A stretch of 64,000 bases of DNA from Paragordius varius (lineage: Eukaryota > Nematomorpha): NCBI GenBank assembly GCA_964247055.1, contig OZ176050.1, forward strand, positions 6,138,001 through 6,202,000, in the 5' to 3' direction. Shown here piece after piece: positions 13,871-24,674 of this stretch. Below the pieces are notes generated by a model that made no database searches, was not told the DNA's origin, and saw only the letters and a program-made list of their open reading frames with translations. The translations under genes were made by a program, and so were the position numbers. Position 1 is the stretch's first letter; the number at the start of each line of letters is the position of its first letter.

Positions 13871-14120
13871 GAGATTTGCATTGCCTTATTTTAATATTTT
13901 TGTATTATGTGAATAACATATCCATTAGTTACACGAAAGTTTCCTTGTTATCAAAATTATGTTCACTTAAAAAGAGTCTATATAGAGAACAAAAAAACGA
14001 ATAAATATCTTTCAAGTTTTACGACTTATACTTTTGCTACCTTTAACAATACGCAAGATAAGTTTTTCAATATTTAATCATTTCGATTAACGATTTACTT
14101 GCTTTAAGTGTTGTTTAAAA

Positions 14121-15386
14121 CACTGTGTGCAAAAAAGAGGGTCATTTTGATTTAACGAAAAATTTTTTTTTCATGAGATAGCTTATGATTAGCGTATTCA
14201 TTTGCCGCAAAAATTATTTGTTGACAACCTAGTTTTTGATATATTGAGAGAAAATCGAAATCGGGCAAAAAGTGAAAATTAAGGATTATTAGGGATAATT
14301 CAAAAAATATAAAATTTGAAATAATATGGTTTACTATCATTTTAGGAGATATTTTCAATATATAAATAGCCTAAAATCATATAGTTAGGGTTTCTATAAA
14401 ATTTCAGGTCAAAAGATGGCGTTTTTATTTTATTACACTTAAAAGACAAAAAAAATATAATGACACTATATGAAAATAATTTTTTTTAATTATTTACTAC
14501 CTAAACTCACTATTAAAATCTTAACATCCATATTTTATTCAGTAAAATAAACTTCTATATCAAAATAAAACCAAAAATATTGTTTTTTATTTTTGCAATT
14601 TTTTGTATCTGGTTTATGAGTATATAAAAAAATTTATACTGTTTTATTTTGGATTCTTACATGATTAGGAATTATTAAGCATATAATTTATACAAAATAG
14701 GATTTAAAAGAGTGGAATATCAACCAAAATCCTTACAATTTCTTGCTGTTTTATGACAAATTAATATTTGTATTGGGATTTGTACGGATTGTTGGTTGAT
14801 ATCCACTAATTTTCAATCCTATTTTGCATAATTTATATACTTAATGATCCCTAATCATGTGAGAATCCAAAATAAAACAATATAAATTTTTAATACACTC
14901 ATAAACCAGATGACAAAAAATCGCAAAAATAAAAAACAATATTTTTGGTTTTGTTTTGATATAGAAGTTTATTTTACTGAAAATATGGTCGTTAAGATTT
15001 TAATAGTGAGTTTAGGTAGTAAATAATTAAAAAAAATCATTTTAATATAGTTTCATTGAATTTTTTTGTATTTTAAGTGTAATGAAAGAAAAACGCCATC
15101 TTTGGACCTGAAATTTTATAGAAACCCTAACTATATGACTTTAGGCTATTTATATATTGAAAATATCTCCTAAAATGATAATAAACGATAATATTTCAGA
15201 TTTTATCATTATTTTTTAAATTACCCTTAATTATTCTTAATTTTCACTTGCCCGATTTCGATTTTCTCTCAATATTTCAAAAACTAGGTTGTCAACAAAT
15301 AAAAATTTTTGCGGCAAATGAATACGCTGGTCATATGCTATCTCATGAAAAAAATTTTTTTGTTAAAAATTTTTTTGCACACAGTG
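14121..15386. mobile_element. 1.27 kb fold-back element
   Basis: The left arm (14121 to about 14740) and right arm (about 14770 to 15386) are inverted copies. Ends are CACTGTGTGCAAAAAA and its reverse complement. The spacer is only a few tens of bases. I could not fix a target-site duplication. No transposase. Internal blocks such as TTGCGGCAAATGAATACG occur in both arms. Confidence 0.8.
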
Positions 15387-16234
15387 TAATTAGTGTATGG
15401 ATCGTATTCGTTGATAGTGATTGTGGAAATGTCATTTTCCATTTCTGGTTTCAGAATTGGTCACGGCACTAATATAAATAAATTAAACAATATATTAGAA
15501 TAAATTCAAATTTTTACAACTGACTGCTTAATGGTTGTACTATATTTAAAGAAAAATTGGCAATTAATTAGAATACGATGATTTGTATTAACTACAATGT
15601 CAATGAAGTTCATATAAATTACCATATAAACAATAATAATTTAAGTTAAGTTAAGGTTCTTATAAACTAACTTTTCTGTTAGTATCGTTTAACTTGTATT
15701 TGCCATATTTTTACCGTAAAAACTTTAATTTATTACGGTAACATGTTATATATATGGCGAAATTTTAAAAAACAACAATTCTGATTTGTACGGAGTGGCT
15801 ATTCATCCCGACACAGTCCCTCAACGAGAGCATAAGCGAATTTACTTTGATAAACTTTTGGTACGGGCGGAAATTACTTTGAATTCAAGATATATTGTTA
15901 TTACCCGTGAAACCCTTATTAAGACATGTGCTTTAAACGCATGGATGTTACTATATTATCCATTTTTGGGATGGCTGAGAGTTAATCTAATCACCAAAAA
16001 ACAAATCAATAAAATGCAACGCAAGAAATTAACACAAAAATAAATAGATAAAGGGTGGATAACACAAATGGGTCCACGGGCCATATTTTTAGCTTATGAA
16101 ATAAATGGGCCGCATTCGAAATATACATATGGACATGAATAATATATTAATATTAAGCATAAAACTGTGCAAAAACAATTAAGCAATTATTTTAGTTTGT
16201 TGCCAATCGGAGAAACTCAGAAAAATTGTTTAAA
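15387..16234. other. Gene-poor spacer with one unidentified frame (15786-16043, +)
   Basis: The only notable frame encodes 85 residues with a hydrophobic stretch (WMLLYYPFLGWLRV) and a basic tail (KKQINKMQRKKLTQK). Its composition is less AT-skewed than surrounding frames, so it could be an exon or gene remnant, but I do not recognise a family and found no partner exon. Confidence 0.25.
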
Positions 16235-16985
16235 TATACTATTTGCACTTCAAGATCCTTGAACACCTCAAGTTGCTCCTTGAACATTTTAAGTGTGACC
16301 TTTAACACTTTAAGTTGGTCTTGAACACTTGAAGTTGGTCTTTGAACACTTCAAGTTGGTCCTTGAACAATTCAAGTTGGTCCTTGAACAATTCAAGTTG
16401 GTCCTTGAACACTTCAGATGGTACTTCAAGTCGGTCCTTAAAATTTTTACACTTTAATTTAACCATAATTTTCGCTATTTTTTTATTTTATTATTTTTTA
16501 ACTTAATTTTCTTTATTTATTGTATATTTATTTATTTAAAAAGAATTTTTTAAAAAACCACTTTTTTGTTTCAAACTAATTTTTTCCAATTTAACAAAAT
16601 TATTTTTTGAGTGTTTTCAATGAAAAATTGTAAATAATAACCTAGAAAACTTATCTATTTTTTAATTACGTATTAAATCTTATAAATATCCAAAATAATT
16701 AGAAATTGATAAAATTTAGGGTTTCCCAATGAAAGTTGATATAATGAATGTTAAATAATAGAAAATAGGTTAAAAACAATAAAATAGATGAATGATATAC
16801 GATTTGTTTGATCAAAGTTAAAAACCAAACAAAAAAGTCAAAAGACCAACTGTTCAAGGACACTCTTGAAGTGCAAATGGTATATCAATTATAACAGGAT
16901 GGTCTAAATATATTTTAAATTATAGTTTTCCAAATTTTCCCCGGGCTGCACAAAGAATCTTGGAGGGCCACGTCTTGATACCCCT
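16050..16985. mobile_element. Possible hAT-like remnant split by a later MITE
   Basis: Segments reading GGGTCCACGGGCCAT and GGGCCGCATTCG near 16065-16120, and GGGCTGCACAAAG and GGAGGGCCACGTC near 16940-16970, resemble the GGCCGC-rich ends of hAT-type elements. The MITE at 16235-16883 sits between them. No clear 8 bp duplication was found. Confidence 0.3.
16235..16883. mobile_element. ~650 bp MITE with terminal minisatellite, copy 1
   Basis: Terminal inverted repeats are TACTATTTGCACTTCAAGA on the left and the complement of TACCATTTGCACTTCAAGAG on the right. The left end carries about eight imperfect ~21 bp units of the type CAAGTTGGTCCTTGAACACTT. The centre is AT-rich and non-coding. A second copy is at 42820. 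Confidence 0.75.
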
Positions 16986-16989
16986 GGAT

Positions 16990-17640
16990 TAGATAAAACA
17001 AAATCAAGGCAAACGCTTACTATGTAAACATGCATTACTTAAAACATTTTATCTATGCAAGCTAACACATATTACGTATGTAATAACTATATCTAAAATC
17101 TAGATCCGTTCGTTAAAGAAGAAACCTAAATGGAATAATTCGGCTGTAAGAAAGATACTTGTAAAGTCAACCTCATAGCTATGGAGTGTGCGCTATATGC
17201 ATGAATCGGAGAGTGCTCTGGTGTTTATGGCACTTAAGAACGCCAAATATTTATTATATTTTCATGTAATGCTCACTAGAATAATAAGAAATCAGCTACA
17301 TCCGGACGATGGCGAAAATATATATACCACAGCCCATATTTTTATGCTGGAACTTAAATCGTTAATAAAAAATACCAATTGATCAGCGTAATCCCTAGTT
17401 CAAGAATCCAATTCACAATAGTTAAGAACTTTCCTGCTCTTGTTAGTAATTCTTGTGATTTAGCATTGTTTTAATAATAAAGCGATGGAACTATTACAAA
17501 TATATGCCAGAAAACTGAAAATTGTTCCCATATATCAATAGTTAAATTCAATTTAAAAAATATGTTTTGGTTAATATTGTTATGTACTTAGCGCATTGTT
17601 CAATTAAATATATATTAATAAAATTTAAATTTAATTAATG
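16990..17640. other. Gene-poor spacer
   Basis: Contains a 64-residue frame (17188-17382, +) without recognisable motifs. No other feature seen. Confidence 0.3.
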
Positions 17641-19146
17641 TGATATGGTTATATATTAATGAATTTCCACAGAAAAATTCTTAAAAGGCTTGAAGCTTTA
17701 TTCAGGGGTATATCACATCGAGTGGAAACTAAGCCATTATCCAACAGAAAAATTGCACTCTGCCTAATTTTTGCCATGAGTTTATAAAATAGCTTTGAGC
17801 CACGTTATTGGCCTATTTTGCAGAGGATTCCCTTTACTAGACCAATTTTTAAATTTAGCCTTATTTTACAGTAGTTAGTATAAGATTCTTATGGATTTGA
17901 TATGTTTTAGGGGATAATTCTTTAACGTCAATATTTTAAAAAACTTTATTTTCACATGGGCGGCGTTGAACAGACAGAAAATTATAGTTAAGTCGCATGC
18001 GGCGCATTTATGTGAATAAAATTTTCTGATTTTTAATTTTGGGCGTCATTTTTACCGGTACTGCTTTAAAGCCAATTTTGTAAAAAGTCGGGGCTGAAAA
18101 AAGATTTTTCAAAAAAGGGCTCAGTCAGTTTCGACACAATCGCAAAATTATTAAAATATTTAGAAAATGAATAGACCTCTAATTCTGAAACGTACTGCAA
18201 AAGGAATATTTAAAAAAACGATTTTTACACGGGCGGGACTGGACATAGATGCTAATTCAAAAAAATCCACCCTCTCGCATTTATAAATAATGATTGCCGT
18301 TTTATAGAGTAGACCTTGTTTTCCAAAAATTGTTAAAAGTCTTATTTTCAGACTAAGTGGGGCCTACTGAGGGGCTCATTCATAAAATGGCTGAGTCACT
18401 ATCTCCGCAATCGTAAAAAACTAAAAAAACATTAAATGTTTCTTACACAGTTTTTGGCATCGTGTTTCAAAGCCAGAAAATTTTTAAAAAAAACATTAAT
18501 GGGCGGGGTGGATCTGAGGGGCTAAAAATAAATTCCCAGTCAGAGTCTGCATATTCATAAAACATTAATAAATATTATAGAAACTTAATAGTCTCTAAGT
18601 TTTTTCGGAAGCTTCAATACCAATAAAAAACACATTTCTACATGGGCAGGTTGGGACTTTTGTAGAAAATGGCCTAGTCACTCTCGTGGCAATCATAAAT
18701 AATGGGTTGGGTGATAAAAAGGTCGCACTTGACTTGTAAGTCAAGCGTGGCAAGTTGAGCAAGGTTACTTAAGCCAGCGAGTGTACACTTAAAGATCGGC
18801 AATAAAAAACACTTAAGTCAAGTCTTTTGCTTATGAATGTAACATTATTTTGCCACCCAATTCAAATTTTACAGAAGTTATTTTGATAATTAGCCAAAAT
18901 TTATGTAATAAGGCACAAAAAAATAAACAATTAATATAATATGCATTTATTGACGTTTTTTTAAACTTAAGGGCAAGTATCTTATTTAATATTATAGAAT
19001 TTTTTAAACATTGAGCCTGGTAATAATTTTTAGATTGATGAACCATTCGCCCTTAAAACACTTTCCATTTCTTTATCACACTACATTTTGTTTGGAGTCC
19101 GTTTGCAAATATAATGGGAAGATGTTTATACAATACTAGCGTGAAT

Positions 19147-19201
19147 CTCGTGCTGCTACGCAGCCCGAGGAAGTCCTTCGGACTTCTGGGGGGGGGGGGG
19201 G
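19147..19201. other. Two adjacent GC-rich hairpins followed by G14
   Basis: 19147-19169 folds as CTCG-(T)-GCTGC / TAC / GCAGC-(C)-CGAG. 19170-19186 folds as GAAGTCC / TTC / GGACTTC. A run of 14 G follows at 19188-19201. This block borders the left edge of the 1,053 bp tandem duplication and stands out in AT-rich DNA. It could be a transposon end structure or a structured RNA; neither is shown. Confidence 0.6.
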
Positions 19202-19205
19202 TTCG

Positions 19206-21395
19206 AAGTTTGGATTTGAATGGGTCTACCGTTTTTCCTGTAGATCACAAAGCCAGCATTTTCCATTTTTATAAATAGATAGATTAACATAAATAATGTT
19301 TTAATATCCATATATCTTTTAACATGCTATACATATGATAGATACTCCTTACTCAGCAGCTATGATCAAAGAAACGCTTGACTAAAATTTTTGCCTTTTA
19401 ACAGGCAATACGAAAAATCTTTCTCGAATTTTTACAGTCTCATACCGTGGACAAAAAAATACAATCAAAAAAATATTTTTGTGGACTTTGTTTGTTTTTG
19501 AAAAAAATGGCATTTTACGGGGGGAGCGGGTAAAAAGAGGGCCTAAATCAAAAAAGTGACTCGACTATGTTCAGCGCGATCAAATATAAGTAAACAAAAT
19601 TCATATTTGAAATTGAATGGTCCAACACGTTCTCCAAAAAATTGACTTAACCCAATTTTCACACGGGGTGGGCCCGAACTGGGGACCTAATTCCAAAAAA
19701 GGGCGAAGCTATTGTCGGGGCATTCATTAATGATTAAATTTTTTCGATGTTTGGATTTGATTGGGTTCACCGGTTTTCCGGAAACAGATCACAAAGTTAT
19801 ATGAAAAATCAGTTTTTAGCGGGTAGCTCCTTACCCAGCAGCTATCAGCAAATAAACGGTGGACTAAAATTTTTGCCTTTTAACAGGGAATACGTGGAAT
19901 CTTTATTGAATTTTTACGGTCTCATACCTAGGGCGAAAAATCGATTTAAAAAATTATTTTTATGGACTTTGTTTTTTGAAAAAGGTGGCATTTCACGGGG
20001 GGAGCGGGTAAAAAGAGGGCCTAAATCAAAAAAGTGGCTCGACTATGTTCGGCGCAATCGAAAATAAGTAAACAAAAATTATATTTGAAATTGAATGGTC
20101 CAACACGTTCTCCGGAAAATTGTCTCAAAAACATGATTTTGTGGACTTCTGTTTTCAAAAAAAACCCGTTTTTCATACGGGGTGGGCCCGAACTGGGAGC
20201 CTATTTCAAAAAAAGGGCGAAGCTATTGTCGGGACATTTATTAATGATTATATTTTTTCGATATTTGGATTTGATTGGGTCTACCGGTTTTCCTGTACCA
20301 GATCACAAAGCCAGCATTTTCCATTTTTATAAATATATAGATGAGGATAAATAATGTATTAATATCCATATATCTTTTAACATGCTATGCATATGATAGA
20401 TACTCCTTACTCAGCATCTATCATCAAAGAAACGCTTGACTAAAATTTTTGCCTTTTAACAGGCAATACGAAAAATCTTTCTCGAAATTTTACAGTCTAA
20501 TACCTGGGGCGAAAAATCGATTTAGAAAATTATTTTTGTGGACTTTGTTTTTTGAGAAAAATGGCATTTTACGGGGTAGCGGGTAAAAAGAGGGCCTAAA
20601 TCAAAAAAGTGACTCGACTATGTTCAGCGCGATCAAACATAAGTAAACAAAATTCATATTTGAAATTGAATGGTCCAACACGTTCTCCAAAAAATTGACT
20701 TAACCCAATTTTCACACGGGGTGGGCCCGAACTGGGGACCTAATTCCAAAAAAGGGCGAAGCTATTGTCGGGGCATTCATTAATGATTAAATTTTTTCGA
20801 TGTTTGGATTTGATTGGGTTCACCGGTTTTCCGGAAACAGATCACAAAGTTATATGAAAAATCAGTTTTTAGCGGGTAGCTCCTTACCCAGCAGCTATCA
20901 GCAAATAAACGGTGGACTAAAATTTTTGCCTTTTAACAGGGAATACGTGGAATCTTTATTGAATTTTTACGGTCTCATACCTAGGGCGAAAAATCGATTT
21001 AAAAAATTATTTTTATGGACTTTGTTTTTTGAAAAAGGTGGCATTTCACGGGGGGAGCGGGTAAAAAGAGGGCCTAAATCAAAAAAGTGGCTCGACTATG
21101 TTCGGCGCAATCGAAAATAAGTAAACAAAAATTATATTTGAAATTGAATGGTCCAACACGTTCTCCGGAAAATTGTCTCAAAAACATGATTTTGTGGACT
21201 TCTGTTTTCAAAAAAAACCCGTTTTTCATACGGGGTGGGCCCGAACTGGGAGCCTATTTCAAAAAAAGGGCGAAGCTATTGTCGGGACATTTATTAATGA
21301 TTATATTTTTTCGATATTTGGATTTGATTGGGTCTACCGGTTTTCCTGTACCAGATCACAAAGCCAGCATTTTCCATTTTTATAAATATATAGAT
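19206..21395 (+). repeat. 1,053 bp tandem duplication (two units plus a partial third)
   Basis: Unit 1 is about 19206-20258, unit 2 about 20259-21311, and a partial unit runs to about 21395. From about 19630 on the units look identical over hundreds of bases, so the duplication is recent. Each unit contains two diverged ~530 bp halves. The repeated 106-, 109- and 70-residue frames here are by-products of the repeat, not genes. Confidence 0.85.
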
Positions 21396-22331
21396 AACAT
21401 AATTATTTTTAATTGATTATACACATTACATCGAAATAAATTTATGATGAAATAAATTCTTTACATTGGTTAATACTTAATAGTGAAGTAACCTTTTGCT
21501 TTTAATAAACGAAGTTTTGAAATTTTACAAGATTAATTTTAAGAAATTTTCGAGAATCCAATTTTTTTGCGGACGGAATTGATATATTTAGCATATTTAT
21601 ATATGCTATGTTATTAAATATTAGCAGAGTTTTTCTCATTTATTTCCAATGAATAGATTTATTAACCAAAATTTATCAAATTAACAATTTATAGCATTAA
21701 CAAAGGTTCGAATTACATATAGAACCTAAATTTTATATAAATAGTTTCCAAAATAATTTTATCCATATTTTTAAATCTGTCAAGTGTGCCCTACACCATA
21801 CTTGCAAAATCTTTAAGTTTTACTCATATGATTTTTTATCACCTCCTTATCAAGTTTTCTTGCTTGACTTAAGTCGTGTAATGTTAAATTTTTTTTTATC
21901 ACATAAAAGCAAGCCATAACTTGAACTTGCAAGTCAGGTCTAAATTTTTTTTTATCACCCGACCCAATTAAAAAATTACCAATTTTGAATATGCATGGCC
22001 TTCCACTTTTCCAATAATCGCTTAACATGAATATTTTCTAACGCCCCCATTTTCATGTTGAGGATGGCCAAACTGAGGGGCTAATTCAAATAAAGGCTCA
22101 TTCGCAATTGTGAAATAATTAATTTTTTTTACTAAAAATGACTGCCACAAGATTTCCGGAATCGAGTTTCAAAGCCGAAAATTCTTCAATAAACCTCATT
22201 TTTTCAAAAGAGTGAGGATAAACTATGGGGCTACTATAAAAAAGGACTCTAACAGCGCATTTGTAAAACAATAAAAACACTATCGAAACTAAATAGGCCC
22301 ACACGTTTTACGATAAAATTTAAAGTTAAAA

Positions 22332-22560
22332 CAGGGCTGTCAAACATGTGGTCTTTGAGAAATCATGTGTGACAAAATTTTTGGAAATGGTTGATTTGCA
22401 TAAATATATTCCCAAAACTTATTTATTTTAAAATATTTATACTTTTTAAATAGGTTTATTCAATTGGCAACAAAGTGACAAAATGTTATATTGTACATGC
22501 ATTATGAAATATTTATTCCATATATATTTCAAATAAAGTCATTTGTATTGGACACCACTG
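22332..22560. mobile_element. 229 bp hAT-type MITE
   Basis: Begins CAGGGCTGTCAAAC and ends GGACACCACTG, as in hAT families whose ends read CAGnGnTGTC. Flanking 8-mers are AGTTAAAA (22324-22331) and ACTTAAAA (22561-22568), matching at 7 of 8 positions, consistent with the 8 bp hAT duplication. Confidence 0.7.
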
Positions 22561-22980
22561 ACTTAAAATTTTAGGGACTGTAATTTTTAAAAAAACCGAT
22601 TATATGAAGTGGGGCAAAAATGAAGGCCTCATTGTAATAAAGGGCTTATTGACAGTATCATAAATGATTAAATAACTTTTGCTATGGAATTGGAATTATT
22701 CCTTTTTCTCAAATCCATTAAATCACACACTTCTTATTTTTAAAATATTTTTATTTCACCGATATAAATATTATAAATTATATAAATATTTTGCCAAATA
22801 ATCATAAAAATTATTTATGAAACCTTTTTTGCTATAAATTATTACCTATAAATATCATTTTTGAAATGTGCACATTATTTTACATTCTATAATGTTTTCT
22901 TTGTAAGGTTTTCTACTTATTATTGATTACAAAAGGTTATGAAACTTTCGAACTCTGCTACTGTAAAAAAGGAATCACGG

Positions 22981-24635
22981 ATGAGAATCCGAGCTTTTCC
23001 TGTATTTAACATTCATAATATTTAGATGACTATGGATGAAAAATATGTGCAAAGCATATGGGAGCTGCTTAAGAACGCTATCCAAGAAATTCAGAAGAAA
23101 AATAATAGTGGCTTAAGTTTTGAAGAGTTATATCGAAATGCTTATACAATGGTACTTCACAAGCACGGTGAAAAATTATATTATGGTTTAAAAGAAGTAG
23201 TTGCTCAACATCTTATTGAAAAAGTTAATAAATATGATAACAAATAGGTCAGAAAAGATATTTTGGATTCATTATTGCATTCCAACAATTTTATGAGTAT
23301 ACTTATTAGCGCTTGGAATGATCATCAAACTGCTATGATAATGATTCGGGACATTTTGATGTACATGGTAAATCAATTAAAATGATTTTTCGAGACAAAA
23401 GTCATATTATTTATTACTAAGGGTTAATCATCCTCTTTTATTAATAGTAAATATAAGTTTTATGAAAAAGGCATTTTTTGTACAGATCATTAAATATTTT
23501 TTGAAAAATTTGACCCGTTTTCTTGAATCTTACAAACAAAAATTAGCATTGGTATGCTAAGTTATTATTTATAATATTTATTTTTTTGATAATTATTTTA
23601 GGATAGGGTATATGTTCAACAAAACAATGTCGATAACGTATATAATTTGGGTCTTATCATCTTTCGTGATGTGGTTATCAAGTACCCCAAAATACATGAT
23701 TATTTAATGCACATTCTTTTGGACACTATAATGCGTGAACGTCGTGGAGAAATTATTAATCGGTAAAATTAATTATATTTTAAATAATAAATGCTTGTAT
23801 GCTATTTTTTTTATCATCCATTGTATTAAAAAAACTTTTAATTGTAAGAGTCTTGTTTTATTGTAGTGGTAATGTTTTTTACTAGATTTTTGCCTTTTTA
23901 TCATGTTGAAACTTCTAAAAAAATCTTTATCATCTTTACTTTAACAGATGAGGTAAATTTTCCATCCTTAACCAATTGTTCTATGTACTTATATTTTATA
24001 TGATTTAGTATTGCGATTAAAAATATATGCCAAATGTTAATGATTTTGGGAATCGACTCGCGAACTGTATACGAAGATCATTTCGAAAAACCATTTCTTC
24101 TACAATCAGCAGAATTTTATAAAGTATACATTTTCTATATTAATTATATTATGTAAAGATTAGTTAATATTTTTGCAATACTTAATTTAACTAAACACTT
24201 TTTATCTTTATTTGGTACTAAAAGAATTATTACATAAGATTGGATACATTATTTTGTTTATTGGTTTTTTTGTACAAAAACTAGAATGAAAGTCAGCGAT
24301 ATTTGGCTGAAAACAATGCCTGTGCCTACATTCAAAAAGTTGAAAACCGAATCCTTGAAGAAACTGAAAGAGCCAAACATTATTTGGATGAATCCACTGA
24401 GCGTTACATTGTTAAGGTATATATTTATTTTGTTACAAAATTAATTATATATAAATGTTAGAGATTTTCACCCCCCCCTCCCCCCATTATTATGTAATTT
24501 AAAGCTTAATTTTTAAATTTGTGTGTATATATATGTATATGTAGGTAGTGGAAGATGAAATGATTTGCAAACATATGAAGGCTATCGTTGAGGTAATTTT
24601 TTTTAACATTTACCATATAATAGGTTTTGAACGTG

Positions 24636-24674
<39 letters not shown>

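Larger units (their letters stand above)
18704..21965. mobile_element. 3.26 kb TIR element carrying tandem satellite, nested in the array
   Basis: Starts GGGTTGGGTGATAAAAA and ends with the inverted TTTTTATCACCCGACCC. The subterminal TGACTTG(T/C)AAGT motif is also inverted. Both ends abut AAT (18701-18703, 21966-21968), a possible 3 bp target-site duplication of the length used by PIF/Harbinger, though not their usual TWA. No transposase frame seen. The interior is a more homogeneous form of the same satellite as outside. Confidence 0.6.
17700..22700. repeat. Diverged ~140-160 bp satellite-like array, interrupted by two insertions
   Basis: Recurring unit: a GGGCGGG/GGGTGGGC box, an ACT-GAGGGGCTAATTC block, a run like AAAAAGGGCT, a short CGCAATCGTAAA-like box, and CACACGTTTTCCG before the next unit. 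GGGCGG-type boxes occur near 17957, 18234, 18350, 18500, 18640, then after the insertion near 22050, 22205 and 22600. Units are highly diverged. The 18704-21965 element and the 22332-22560 hAT MITE are inserted in it. No credible gene. Confidence 0.6.

Noticed and set aside
16250-16440. CRISPR-like array of ~21 bp repeats
   Set aside because: Units are contiguous without spacers, imperfect, in a eukaryotic MITE; no cas genes.
19747-21416. Repeated 106-, 109- and 70-residue frames read as a duplicated gene pair
   Set aside because: They lie wholly in the tandem satellite unit, overlap in two frames and have no domain; identity reflects the DNA repeat.
21700-21730. tRNA B-box-like GGTTCGAATT
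   Set aside because: No A box, acceptor stem or cloverleaf could be built around it; no other tRNA candidate was found.
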